Assembly: GCF_000244895.1 (NCBI RefSeq)
Contig: NZ_CM001441.1
Coordinates: 4,182,198 to 4,246,197, forward strand
Source: Desulfosporosinus youngiae DSM 17734
GTDB taxonomy: Bacteria > Bacillota > Desulfitobacteriia > Desulfitobacteriales > Desulfitobacteriaceae
DNA: 64,000 bases
Reading direction: 5' to 3'
Part shown: positions 9,853-18,395 of the stretch, piece by piece
How the letters are laid out: every line of letters begins with the position of its first letter
Numbering within the stretch: the first letter of the stretch is position 1
The notes under the pieces: model-generated
The model's database searches: none
Told to the model about the DNA's origin: nothing
Seen by the model: only the letters and a program-made list of their open reading frames with translations
Made by a program: the position numbers and the translations under genes

Positions 9853-9883
9853 ATTCTATAACCTATAGTTACTATAGGGTCAA
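9853..9883 (-). promoter_or_regulatory. MerR-type promoter/operator of the purine operon
   Basis: On the minus strand a TTGACC -35 and a TAGAAT -10 are separated by 19 bases. A perfect 7-3-7 inverted repeat, CCTATAG-TTA-CTATAGG (9862-9878), fills the spacer. This is the architecture of promoters activated by MerR proteins, which untwist an over-long spacer. A competing TATAGA at 17-bp spacing also exists. A MerR gene sits at the far end of this operon. Confidence 0.7.
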
Positions 9884-9913
9884 GCATTTTCTTACAAAAA
9901 AGCAGGGGTAGAA

Positions 9914-9955
9914 CCAATAAAAAAAGAGCCTCTCATCTTGTGAAAGGAACTCTCG
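9914..9955 (-). terminator. Intrinsic terminator after the YczE-like gene
   Basis: Minus-strand stem of AGAG-(TT bulge)-CCTTTC with GAGAGG-CTCT, loop of about seven bases, then a run of seven T. It lies about 65 bases after the stop of the 10018-10683 gene. Confidence 0.7.
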
Positions 9956-10017
9956 GAATAGTTTCTTAAATTCATTAGGTAAGAAGATTCAAACCATAAT
10001 AAAATTGTTGACACATG

Positions 10018-10683
10018 TCAGTCGAAATATTTGGCCAAAGGAAGTTTCGGGGAAAAATCAATATATTTCTCTAAAAACTTGCTGCATTGACCGATGATAA
10101 TACCATTGACTAAAGCGCAGATAACTGTTCCGATCCCAACCCCGCGCAGGCCGCCGAAGAAAAGGTAAGACATTGCGATGGCCACAACACAGCTGGTACA
10201 GTCATAGCCGATTTTAAACTTATTAATATTTATATGGTATTTCTTAGACACTTCTTTCACGAACAACTCGTAGACTTCGGGGGAAAGATAGGTGTGAAAA
10301 AGCAAGGAGATACCCATAGAGCATAAGAGCATCCCCGCAAGATATAGAGGGATACGTATACTCAGCGCATCAGCAGCCACATCATTCAGTATCCGGATCC
10401 AACTATCCAGAATCACACCATAAATAACCGCCGTGACAAACGAGAAACAGTAGGATAGCTTAAAGCGGCGCAGCACCAGAAACAAAACTACTAATAGTAC
10501 GGCCTGCAGTGTATATTCCGCCATGCCGAATGTGAGAGAACTAACTTTCAGCGAAATTAAATAGGCCGGAGCAACTACCATGGAAATACCGAGGTCCGCC
10601 TTTTCCATAAGCGCCACACCGAGGGCCAGAATGATCAGACCCAACAAATAGGCCAGCTCGGCAAAGTTTTTTATCTTTGTCAT
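10018..10683 (-). CDS. YczE/YitT-like integral membrane protein
   Basis: About 221 residues with five to six hydrophobic segments. It resembles the YczE/YyaS group of membrane proteins (LGLIILALGVALMEKADLGISM at the N terminus, LRGVGIGTVICALVNG near the C terminus). The function of the family is not established. The start is set at ATG 10683 because GGAGG lies five to six bases before it, rather than at the TTG five codons upstream. A strong hairpin-T-tract structure ends only about 15 bases upstream of this gene. Confidence 0.7.
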   Translation of the reverse strand: MTKIKNFAELAYLLGLIILALGVALMEKADLGISMVVAPAYLISLKVSSLTFGMAEYTLQAVLLVVLFLVLRRFKLSYCFSFVTAVIYGVILDSWIRILNDVAADALSIRIPLYLAGMLLCSMGISLLFHTYLSPEVYELFVKEVSKKYHININKFKIGYDCTSCVVAIAMSYLFFGGLRGVGIGTVICALVNGIIIGQCSKFLEKYIDFSPKLPLAKYFD

Positions 10684-10699
10684 TTTTTCCTCCAACACA

Positions 10700-10760
10700 A
10701 AAAAGCTATAACCCAGCCGCTGTTTGATACAGAAACAGCAAAAGTTATAGCTTTTCTTCT
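10700..10760 (-). terminator. Long hairpin with T tract abutting the YczE-like gene
   Basis: Outer stem AAAAGCTATAAC / GTTATAGCTTTT encloses an inner GCTGTTT/AAACAGC stem. On the minus strand six T follow directly. It should terminate transcription from the 10816-11817 gene. Because it ends next to the ribosome binding site of the next gene, no promoter fits between them, so it may act as an attenuator. Confidence 0.65.
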
Positions 10761-10815
10761 ATATAATTAGATAAAGCCTATTACAAAATCCACTGGCCGT
10801 CAATAGGGAAGATTG

Positions 10816-11817
10816 TTAAAAGTGACTAAACTGATCCAGCCTTGGAATCAGCATCCTATACATTTCCATTGAAATACTGGTCTCCCAGTGTCCCGTCAGC
10901 TTCGCGATTCCAATCATCCCGACCCATAACCCCACCACACACAAGGCTAAGCTCTTTGGCGTCAGTGAGAAAAAGGGTTTGGGAAGATCAAACTTCAAGG
11001 TGTTGCTCACAGGACACTGCCGGACACAATTTAAACACCCGGTACATTCCGGCGACCAAACGCTCGGCATTTTATCGACATTGATACGATTCGGGCAAGC
11101 GACCGAACATCGTGTACAGGAGATACAGGTTTCAGGTGCTCTTCGTATCTTCCAGGGACTTATCATGCCTAATAAACCCAGTAACGCTCCATAGGGACAG
11201 AGATACCGGCACCAGAAATTTTCAATAAGAACCGATAGAACGATCAAACCGCCGATAATGCTGAATCCTACCCAAGTCATATTGGTGAAGAAGCTTAGCA
11301 TCTTGATATCCGCAACCATGTTATAGGGGGTCTGCAAAAAGGCATAGGCAGATACCCCATCCATCAGGACGAAAATAAAAAAAATGAAGAAACCCAGAAT
11401 TAAATACTTTAAAGAGCGCAGACCATAGTCAAGCCAACGCGGGAGCATGAACTTTCTCTTGAATATCCTTTGCCCCAGCAAAGCTAAGCCCTCTGATAAA
11501 GTACCAAAAGGACAAATCCAGGAACAAAATGCCCTCTTCCATAACAGGGATACGCTCATTGCGGCCAGAAAAATCACAAGCCCGGCAGGATGAATCCGGT
11601 CAAAAACCCCGGTGGTCAGCCATGATTTGAAAGCGATTAAAGCACTGATGGGCAGAAATGCTTCCACACCCGCCGGTCTTGCTTTAAACAAGGTTGCGTT
11701 TGGATCGGAGACACTTTGAACAAAGCCTATAAATTGAATCCCAATCAGGCCAACCATGATTGCAAATAAAGCCTGGATACTCCTGCGCCAAATGTAGTTA
11801 CCTTTAGGATTAAACAT
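10816..11817 (-). CDS. NapH/YccM-like membrane 4Fe-4S electron-transfer protein
   Basis: 333 residues, about six membrane segments and four cysteine clusters. Two CxxxCP motifs in loops (CSWICPFGT, CRYLCPYGA) are followed by two ferredoxin-type 4Fe-4S motifs (CISCTRCSVACP, CTGCLNCVRQCP) at about residues 228-270. This is the NapH/NosR-C/YccM arrangement, which moves electrons across or along the membrane to periplasmic reductases. GGGGGA precedes the ATG. It follows csaA by 14 bases and is probably cotranscribed. The partner enzyme is not in this window. Confidence 0.85.
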   Translation of the reverse strand: MFNPKGNYIWRRSIQALFAIMVGLIGIQFIGFVQSVSDPNATLFKARPAGVEAFLPISALIAFKSWLTTGVFDRIHPAGLVIFLAAMSVSLLWKRAFCSWICPFGTLSEGLALLGQRIFKRKFMLPRWLDYGLRSLKYLILGFFIFFIFVLMDGVSAYAFLQTPYNMVADIKMLSFFTNMTWVGFSIIGGLIVLSVLIENFWCRYLCPYGALLGLLGMISPWKIRRAPETCISCTRCSVACPNRINVDKMPSVWSPECTGCLNCVRQCPVSNTLKFDLPKPFFSLTPKSLALCVVGLWVGMIGIAKLTGHWETSISMEMYRMLIPRLDQFSHF

Positions 11818-11831
11818 AAGTCCCCCTTTGA

Positions 11832-12161
11832 TTACCCCAATTTGCTTCCTTTACTTACCGGTTGGTCCGGCTGAATCAAAACAACCCCTTGTTTTGCGTA
11901 TACTCCCAGAATTAACACTTCTGACATGAAGTCAGCGACTTGTCTGGGCGGAAAGTTAACGACCCCTAAGACTTGTTTCCCCATCAGATCATCGATTTTA
12001 TAACATTCGGTAATTTGAGCACTCGATCTCTTGATGCCAATTTCTTCCCCGAAATCAACCCACAATTTATAGGCCGGTTTTCTTGCCTTTTCAAAAACCT
12101 CGGCCTTTACAATTTCACCGGCTCTTATATCTAATTTCATAAAATCATCAAACTCTGCCAC
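11832..12161 (-). CDS. csaA: CsaA tRNA-binding-domain protein
   Basis: 109 residues matching the CsaA/Trbp111 OB-fold family across the whole length (FMKLDIRAGEIVKAE, VDFGEEIGIKRSSAQIT, VLGVVNFPPRQVADFMSEVLILG). CsaA is described as a homodimeric tRNA-binding protein with export-chaperone-like activity in Bacillus. The start is a GTG with GGAGGG about seven bases upstream. Confidence 0.9.
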   Translation of the reverse strand: MAEFDDFMKLDIRAGEIVKAEVFEKARKPAYKLWVDFGEEIGIKRSSAQITECYKIDDLMGKQVLGVVNFPPRQVADFMSEVLILGVYAKQGVVLIQPDQPVSKGSKLG

Positions 12162-12238
12162 TTCAAACCCTCCAGTTAAGTTTATAATCTTTAACGTTCC
12201 AATTGGGCAAATAAAAGCGCGCGGCTTAGGAAAGCCCG

Positions 12239-13168
12239 TCAGTCCGGGCTTATGCCGGCATACATGCTCTTAACCTCTTTTGGCTTTATGCTTCCAATCA
12301 CAATCCCCAATGTTGTGAGCATAAGGGCGATGATATGGATTAAGCCTATTTTCTCATCTAAAAAAACCACACCGCCAACCATGCTCGCAAAAGGCATACC
12401 ATTTAAAAACATAGCCGTTCGATTTGCCCCCAAATGTTTAATCCCATGGTTCCAGCCTAAGGTACCCAAGGCTGTGGCTCCCCAGGCTGATAATAATAAA
12501 ACCAGTCCCGCTGTTGCAGAAAAATGAATCTGCCCATAAACCGAAAGCCCAAGGGAACCCATCACTCCAATATTTAACAATATCCCTCCTATCAAGGTAG
12601 AATAAGCTGTTACAACTACAGTGGGAATCGAAGTTTCCATTAATTTTTTGATAAGCAGCGCCCCGATGACATAGGTTAACATGGCTAAAACCATAAGGAT
12701 ATCCCCGATCAGTGAAAACTCCACGGAACCGTCAGAGGAATTGGAGAATACTACGAGCACAACCCCTGTAAATCCCAGTAAGATTCCCAGTCCTAAATTC
12801 CTGGTGAATTTTTCGTTCACAAAGAGGGAGGCTAAAAGCGCCGTTGTTAACGGATTTAAGGCAAGAATAAGGGCGGCATTGGTGGCAGATGTCGTAAGAA
12901 CACCATACCCTAAAAACAACTGATGAATAAAAACAGATATTAATCCGATTAAAAAAAGCAGTCTCCACTGTTTTCTATCCGGATTATAGAATCCGTATGT
13001 TTTAAAAACAAAAATAAGCAAAAAACCTCCTGCCAACAGCATTCGAAGTCCAGCTACCAGTATGGGCGGCATAAGCTGTGCTAAGTACTTAATCATAATA
13101 ACGTTTAGACCCCAAAGCATAACTACTAAAAGCAATATGAGATAGATTTGTTTCTTTCCTGTTGGCAT
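12239..13168 (-). CDS. EamA/DMT-family transporter
   Basis: About 309 residues with ten hydrophobic segments and the two tandem EamA repeats of the drug/metabolite transporter family (first repeat to about residue 140, second starting near IGDILMVLAMLTYVIGALL). It probably exports a small metabolite, which cannot be named. ATG 13168 has GGAG eight bases upstream and is preferred to the ATG six codons earlier. Confidence 0.85.
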   Translation of the reverse strand: MPTGKKQIYLILLLVVMLWGLNVIMIKYLAQLMPPILVAGLRMLLAGGFLLIFVFKTYGFYNPDRKQWRLLFLIGLISVFIHQLFLGYGVLTTSATNAALILALNPLTTALLASLFVNEKFTRNLGLGILLGFTGVVLVVFSNSSDGSVEFSLIGDILMVLAMLTYVIGALLIKKLMETSIPTVVVTAYSTLIGGILLNIGVMGSLGLSVYGQIHFSATAGLVLLLSAWGATALGTLGWNHGIKHLGANRTAMFLNGMPFASMVGGVVFLDEKIGLIHIIALMLTTLGIVIGSIKPKEVKSMYAGISPD

Positions 13169-13311
13169 TACATTATCTCCATCCATCGTTTAATTCATGT
13201 TGCAGCTCAGGACATCCTTTTGAACATCGCAATAGTACTATCATAGCACTACTTAGCCCGAATAGCTCTCAATAGTTAATTCTAATTCAAGTCCTGACAA
13301 AATGCACATCC

Positions 13312-13337
13312 AAAAAGCAGCCGGATTTCCGGCTGCT
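13312..13337 (-). terminator. Intrinsic terminator
   Basis: Perfect ten-base stem AGCAGCCGGA / TCCGGCTGCT, with T5 following on the minus strand. It ends minus-strand transcription from the 13.4-14.2 kb region. Confidence 0.75.
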
Positions 13338-13459
13338 CTTATCTATTTTATCAATTATCATTTTAAAGCCACTGATTTTTCATCACTGCTTTTTTTGTAT
13401 CTAAGCCCTATAAATCTCCGGAAGTTATGCAAGGAATGTGCCCCGCGAAGCACTTCTTA

Positions 13460-13590
13460 TCACTTATCATAAATACCTTCAATAATCTTGTACTGTGCAA
13501 CAAGTTCTCCTTTGTAATATGCGTTTACGTAATATTGTTGACTCACCTTGGCTTGCTTTTTATCTATGTGAAATTCTTTTAATGCTCATT
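13460..13590 (-). pseudogene. Gene remnant, C-terminal fragment
   Basis: A minus-strand frame reads HIDKKQAKVSQQYYVNAYY then KGELVAQYKIIEGIYDK and a stop at 13460. It has coding-like composition but no ATG, only an internal GTG without a ribosome binding site, and a stop codon closes the frame upstream. I read it as the tail of a lost gene. Product unknown. Confidence 0.3.
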
Positions 13591-13601
13591 TTCTTGGACA
13601 C

Positions 13602-14039
13602 TTAAGTTCGTTTATCATGATAAAAATAACAACTTATTTCCGCAATTATCATAATCGTGGGAACAATGCCAATCCCAATAAAAATACCGATAAACTCCTC
13701 GTGTTTTGTTAATCCAAAGGCCATTGCGGATAACACTGTAATAGCAGCACAAATAGAAAATGTAATATTATAAGCGCTGCTTTTTGATTTTAGTGTAACT
13801 AGTTTTTCTCGTTCATCATTATTTTGTTTATCTACTTTGCTGAAGCTGCTGCTTAAACTTCTCAATACCTCCGTCACCCCGAATAGGACGCAAAAAATAT
13901 CTATTAAAACATGTTTGATATTTCTCAGGGTGCTTAGCTCATCAAAGCGGATAATATCCAGGGGAATTCCAACTGCCGCCAGCAGTAAAAACACAATGCC
14001 ACTCCAAAACCTTTTCTTGTTATATATCTTTTTCTTCAT
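13602..14039 (-). CDS. Membrane protein paired with an XRE regulator
   Basis: 145 residues with four hydrophobic segments (about residues 11-30, 38-57, 90-110, 115-135) and a charged central loop (KVDKQNNDEREKL). Its start overlaps the end of the XRE gene by 20 bases, so the two are translationally coupled. Small DUF-type membrane proteins joined to an HTH regulator in this way are common in Firmicutes. Their role is unknown. Confidence 0.65.
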   Translation of the reverse strand: MKKKIYNKKRFWSGIVFLLLAAVGIPLDIIRFDELSTLRNIKHVLIDIFCVLFGVTEVLRSLSSSFSKVDKQNNDEREKLVTLKSKSSAYNITFSICAAITVLSAMAFGLTKHEEFIGIFIGIGIVPTIMIIAEISCYFYHDKRT

Positions 14040-14241
14040 TCTCCAAATTCTCCTCTAAATTATATAAATCCTCAATGGTCGTGTTGAACACGCGAGCTAT
14101 TTTATAGGCTAGCATAATCGATGGATTGTACTGTCCTTTTTCCAGTGAAATGATCGTTCTTGAAGAAACACAGACCAAATCAGCTAATTGCTGTTGAGTC
14201 ATATTAGCAAGGGTTCGCAATTCTTTTACTCTATTTTTCAC
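14020..14241 (-). CDS. XRE-family HTH regulator
   Basis: 73 residues, almost entirely a Cro/CI helix-turn-helix (LRTLANMTQQQLADLVCVSSRTIISLEKG, about residues 8-36), with the typical C-terminal ...YKIARVFNTTIEDLY helix. It is the size of the single-domain YozG/YgzD-like regulators that accompany small membrane proteins. It probably autoregulates the pair. Confidence 0.85.
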   Translation of the reverse strand: MKNRVKELRTLANMTQQQLADLVCVSSRTIISLEKGQYNPSIMLAYKIARVFNTTIEDLYNLEENLENEEKDI

Positions 14242-14423
14242 CTATTAACCTCCATGTTATTATGAAGAAAGCTTCACGCGAAGTATACTTCATATTATAA
14301 TTTGAAAGACTTGGGTTGTAAAGTAAAAAATGTAAACTGAAAGATCTGAGGCATCCCCATGATCAAGTCATGGGCATCACTGGCTCCCTGCATCTTCACC
14401 AAATAGTTTTCCGTACCAAACAA

Positions 14424-14476
14424 AGAAAGGCACCAATCAGTCTATAAAATCTGATTGGCACCTTTCTTTGTTTGTT
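14424..14476 (-). terminator. Intrinsic terminator of the Bcr/CflA gene
   Basis: A near-perfect 19-base stem (AAAGAAAGGCACCAATCAG against CTGATTGG-CA-CCTTTCTTT, two mismatches) immediately follows the stop of the 14478-15716 gene. The AT-rich outer arms allow termination on either strand. Confidence 0.7.
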
Positions 14477-14477
14477 A

Positions 14478-15716
14478 TTACCCTTTGCCCTTGGGCCGTC
14501 TTAATAAAATAAAGATGAGGAGCGCCCCTACATCACATATTGCAATAATGATACCCATAGGTACAGCATTATTGCTCCCGCCTATACCGACTAAAGGCGC
14601 TACAAAAGCACCAAAAATAAGGGAAAGCAGACCAAGCAACGCTGAAGCACTTCCTGCGGCATGCCCGTAATTCTCCATGGCCAGTGCCGAACCGGCTGTA
14701 CCTACGGCGCCAACACAAGAGACCACAAAAAACAAGGGGATTAAGACGACTGGAAGACTTGCCTTAAATAATATGGCAAGCAGTAAAGCAAAACCGCTTA
14801 CAGCCGCAAGAATGAGCCCGCCTACATATAACTTAACCCCCTTTATTTTCGGGGCAAGCCGGCCGGTGATTTGACCGGCAAGAATAATTCCGAGACCATT
14901 CATGGCAAAAATCAAACTAAACGTTTGAGGGGAAGCACCAAATATAGTTTGGATTACAAAAGGCGAACCGGAAATATAAGCAAACATGGCTGCCGTAACA
15001 AATCCTTGGGGCAAGGCATACATAATAAAATCACGATCAGAAATAAGTTTCCTGTAGGTTGTGAGAGTATTCGCAAGACCACCTGCCGTACGGCCTTTAA
15101 CCGGCAGGGTCTCGTTTAAACCGAAAATTACGGCTAAAAACATCACCAGGCCCGATAGAGACAGGGCAACAAAAACCCCTCTCCAGGAGGTGAACTCCAA
15201 AAGTTGTCCCCCTATGATCGGAGCCATGATAGGGCCTAAGCCATTGACTAACATTAATAGAGATAGAAATTTCATCATTTCGGCACCTGAGTAAAGGTCC
15301 CGGACCATTGCTTTTGAAATCACTATTCCTGCCGACCCTGCTACGCCTTGAATAAACCTTAAGGCAATAAGACCTCCAATGGATGTATTTACTGCGCACA
15401 AAAGAGAAGCGGCGGTGAAGGCAATCAGGCCTATTAACAAAGGGAGGCGGCGCCCCCGAATATCACTTAAAGATCCCATCAATAATTGTCCCAATGACAT
15501 CCCCAGTAAGCAAGCAGTTATGCTTAGCTGAGCCAGGGATGCACTCGTCTGGAGGTCTGTTGTCAGGGACGGAAGAGAAGGCAAATACATATCAATTGAT
15601 AAGGGCCCGATAGCTGCCAGGGAGCCTAAGACAAAGGCTGTCCAATAACGCAGTTTTTTAGAATCAGACAACTCTTTGCCGGTTAAAATTCCTTGATTAC
15701 TGTTACTAAATGACAT
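14478..15716 (-). CDS. Bcr/CflA-type MFS drug efflux transporter
   Basis: 412 residues with twelve hydrophobic segments. The MFS motif A region (LGMSLGQLLMGSLSDIRGRRLPLL, about residues 70-95) and RFIQGVAGSAGIVISKAMVRDLY are typical of the Bcr/CflA subfamily, which exports drugs such as bicyclomycin or chloramphenicol analogues by proton antiport. Single gene with its own terminator. Substrate unknown. Confidence 0.88.
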   Translation of the reverse strand: MSFSNSNQGILTGKELSDSKKLRYWTAFVLGSLAAIGPLSIDMYLPSLPSLTTDLQTSASLAQLSITACLLGMSLGQLLMGSLSDIRGRRLPLLIGLIAFTAASLLCAVNTSIGGLIALRFIQGVAGSAGIVISKAMVRDLYSGAEMMKFLSLLMLVNGLGPIMAPIIGGQLLEFTSWRGVFVALSLSGLVMFLAVIFGLNETLPVKGRTAGGLANTLTTYRKLISDRDFIMYALPQGFVTAAMFAYISGSPFVIQTIFGASPQTFSLIFAMNGLGIILAGQITGRLAPKIKGVKLYVGGLILAAVSGFALLLAILFKASLPVVLIPLFFVVSCVGAVGTAGSALAMENYGHAAGSASALLGLLSLIFGAFVAPLVGIGGSNNAVPMGIIIAICDVGALLIFILLRRPKGKG

Positions 15717-15759
15717 CTTATGATTCCTTTCCTATCTTGTGAACGTGTTGGATAGATAG

Positions 15760-16470
15760 TCAGCAATTGTTAGAGCTTAAATTTCTCATAGTACAATTTC
15801 CTTTAAGATGGCAGAAATCGCAATGAGTTTTGCCGCTAAAATCAGGCAAATTGCGCCCTACCCCCATCACCATGGCAATCGATTTCTTGGGCAGCATTAG
15901 ATTGGAGTCCGTTAATCTGATACCAATCCGGTCCCCCTTGAGAAAACTAATAATGGATCTCACATCCTCAAGACCTTTCCAGTAGGAATGTCCGGGCCCC
16001 AAGGGGAACGTTGTGCTAAACTGTCCGGCCTTATAAGTCTCCGCGATTTCAGCTATGGCAGTATCAGCCACTTTGGCCATAAGCGCCGACCCCGCAGAGT
16101 CTAAAATAAAGGCTTCCAAGGTTTGACCTTGATCGGTATAATCTTTTACTCTCTGATCGATAGTACTGCCGATCGTCATGGCGAATAAAACGGCACCTTC
16201 GGCAGAACCTAACACCTTAGGCAATAAGGTTCCTCTTAACGTCAGGTCGTCCTCTAAATAAATTTCCTGCTCTCCGACACCAAGAACCTTGGCTTCCTGC
16301 CAGATAACCCTGGACCTTACCAACCCTTTAGCTTCCTCCAGGATCCGCAGATTCAAGCCGGCGATTCCCGGTCGCGGCGGTCGCTTACTGTAATCTGCAC
16401 CTTGGGCGGTAAATAGGTCCTGTATGGTTACCTCCGGCAGACTTACCTCATATAGTCTTGCTTCAGGCAT
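15760..16470 (-). CDS. MetH activation-domain-like protein of the corrinoid operon
   Basis: 236 residues resembling stand-alone versions of the SAM-binding reactivation domain of cobalamin-dependent methionine synthase (GSTIDQRVKDY, FILDSAGSALMAKVAD, PLGPGHSYWKGLEDVRSIISFL). The C terminus carries a Cys pair (CDFCHLKGNC) that could bind a metal or cluster. It is the last gene of the corrinoid methyltransferase operon, next to the RACo gene. It probably serves corrinoid reactivation or SAM-dependent repriming, which is inference from context. Confidence 0.75.
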   Translation of the reverse strand: MPEARLYEVSLPEVTIQDLFTAQGADYSKRPPRPGIAGLNLRILEEAKGLVRSRVIWQEAKVLGVGEQEIYLEDDLTLRGTLLPKVLGSAEGAVLFAMTIGSTIDQRVKDYTDQGQTLEAFILDSAGSALMAKVADTAIAEIAETYKAGQFSTTFPLGPGHSYWKGLEDVRSIISFLKGDRIGIRLTDSNLMLPKKSIAMVMGVGRNLPDFSGKTHCDFCHLKGNCTMRNLSSNNC

Positions 16471-16487
16471 TTTTTTTGTTCTCTCCT

Positions 16488-18335
16488 TTAATCCAACTTG
16501 AAGTAGGTATTTTCAGCAAAAATAATATTGAATCGAGAGTAACTGCCTAGTTCGATAAATGAGACTGCGGCAGCTATATCGCCGGCTCTGGAAAATTCCC
16601 CTGCGGAAAGTAAAGCAATCTTTGCTCCTGTACCTGCCCCATTGCCGATCATTCTAATTTTAGTTTCCAGTTCCCTGGGGATTAAGCCTATTACACAGGC
16701 ACTGTGGGGATTCAGATAATTGCCGAAGGCCCCTGCCAGCAACACTTCTTTAATATCCTCAGGCTGAATACCGCTGCTCTCCATCAAGATCCTGACACCT
16801 GCGGCGATTGCTCCTTTGGCTAGCTGGAGCTCGCGAATATCATTCTGAGTGATCATAATCGGCCTGCCGTGGAGGGTTTCACCGGCATCAGCCAGCAAAA
16901 ATGCCCATGTTCCTTCATATTCAATCAGCCGATCCTTAAATCTTAAGGATTCAGGGTTGGTGAGCTGATCCGGCATAAGAAATTTACCGCGTTTGTTAAG
17001 CATACCCAGTTCAACCAGGCCCGCTACTCCATCGAGAAGAGCAGAACCACAAATTCCCGCGGGGCTCCCTCCGCCAATGACTGTAAACTCCAAGTTGTCT
17101 CCAAACTTAATATGATCAATAGCTCCAACGGCGCCCCTCATGCCATTGGTTATCTGTGCTCCTTCAAAGGCCGGGCCCGCAGCGGCTGAACAAGCAACCA
17201 TTTTCTTGCTTGAACCCAGCACAATTTCCCCATTGGTGCCAATATCCAAAATAAGGGTGACATCCTCACGCCGGTCGGGTTCCGTGGCCAATAAAACAGC
17301 CGTGGTATCTGCTCCCACAAATCCTGCAATATTGGGCAGTACAAAAACCTGACCGGCTCCGTTAATTTCCAGTCCTAACTCTGAGGGATCGACGACAAGT
17401 CCCTGATTTACTGCTGAAACATAGGGTGACACGCCAATACTTCTAGGATTGATTCCTAAGAAAAGGTGGTGCATGGTTGTATTGGCTGCGATAGAGATTC
17501 CATAGATATTGGTTCTGCTTGTTCCTGCCCTGCCGGCTGCTTCCCCGATCAGCTTATTAATGGCGTCTGTTACGGCTTTATGCAGTGAAGCCAGGCCATT
17601 CTCCTGTTTTCCTGCATAGGTGATACGGGAGATTACATCCCCTCCATATTGAGCCTGAGGATTAAGAGTGGACACCACCTCAAGTTCCTTGCCCGAGTTT
17701 AAGTCCATCAAGTATCCTACAATCGTCGTCGTCCCGATATCGAAAGCCATTCCTAACATAGTTTCGGTGGTATTGCCCGGTTCAAGCCCTAGCACCTCCG
17801 AGTCATATACGACTGTCGTCAGCTTATTATTGGCTTCCCGTAACATGTCCGGCAGCCGGCGCAAAGTAGAGAGAGGCGCCTTCAAGTTGTTCATATCTCC
17901 CTGAGCGGCCAGACTTTCCCGAAGACGCTGCCAGTCAGATTTATGCTCGCTTAGGGTCGGCTGACTCACTTCAGCAAAAAACTTTCTAAGATGAGGTTGA
18001 ACTGAGAAGGGCCTGTCTACCGAATTCATAAGAATATTATGCTTCAATTGTTTGGGATTGAGAATTTCGACGACCATATCCTCCTGAATCTCAGTCATAC
18101 AAGCCAAACGAATTCCATCTTCCAGTTCCTGCCTTGTCAGTCGGGACTGCTCAGCCGAAGTCGGCTTAGCCAATCCTTCTATTACCTTCACCCGGCACTT
18201 TCCGCATTTTCCCATCCCCCCACAAGGGAAATCAGACTCCAGTCCCGCCTGACTCATAGCTTCCATAATGGAAGTACCCGCTGCTGCTTGTTGACGAAGA
18301 GCTCCAGGTTGGAATATTATCCTAAAGTCTTTCAA
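16488..18335 (-). CDS. RACo-type corrinoid activator (2Fe-2S + ASKHA ATPase)
   Basis: About 615 residues. An N-terminal plant-type [2Fe-2S] ferredoxin domain (CGGMGKCGKCRVKV near 38-52, fourth Cys in RLACMTE) is followed by a linker and a C-terminal ASKHA ATPase domain (GMAFDIGTTTIVGYL, LILDIGTNGEIVLG, LLAGAFGNYLNP). This is the architecture of RACo and RamA-like proteins. They use ATP to drive reduction of inactive cob(II)alamin to cob(I)alamin on a partner corrinoid protein. The start is TTG 18335, preceded by AGGAGGT; an ORF extends 15 codons further. Confidence 0.92.
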   Translation of the reverse strand: MKDFRIIFQPGALRQQAAAGTSIMEAMSQAGLESDFPCGGMGKCGKCRVKVIEGLAKPTSAEQSRLTRQELEDGIRLACMTEIQEDMVVEILNPKQLKHNILMNSVDRPFSVQPHLRKFFAEVSQPTLSEHKSDWQRLRESLAAQGDMNNLKAPLSTLRRLPDMLREANNKLTTVVYDSEVLGLEPGNTTETMLGMAFDIGTTTIVGYLMDLNSGKELEVVSTLNPQAQYGGDVISRITYAGKQENGLASLHKAVTDAINKLIGEAAGRAGTSRTNIYGISIAANTTMHHLFLGINPRSIGVSPYVSAVNQGLVVDPSELGLEINGAGQVFVLPNIAGFVGADTTAVLLATEPDRREDVTLILDIGTNGEIVLGSSKKMVACSAAAGPAFEGAQITNGMRGAVGAIDHIKFGDNLEFTVIGGGSPAGICGSALLDGVAGLVELGMLNKRGKFLMPDQLTNPESLRFKDRLIEYEGTWAFLLADAGETLHGRPIMITQNDIRELQLAKGAIAAGVRILMESSGIQPEDIKEVLLAGAFGNYLNPHSACVIGLIPRELETKIRMIGNGAGTGAKIALLSAGEFSRAGDIAAAVSFIELGSYSRFNIIFAENTYFKLD

Positions 18336-18395
18336 GAAAATACCTCCTGTCCGCTTAAACGTAAAACTGCATCGAAACATGATGCAGTTGTTAAA

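Noticed and set aside
9772-9917. Possible purine riboswitch upstream of the deaminase/nucleoside operon
   Set aside because: The conserved purine-aptamer loops and flanking TATA arms are not present on the minus strand; the notable structure is the MerR-type palindrome instead.
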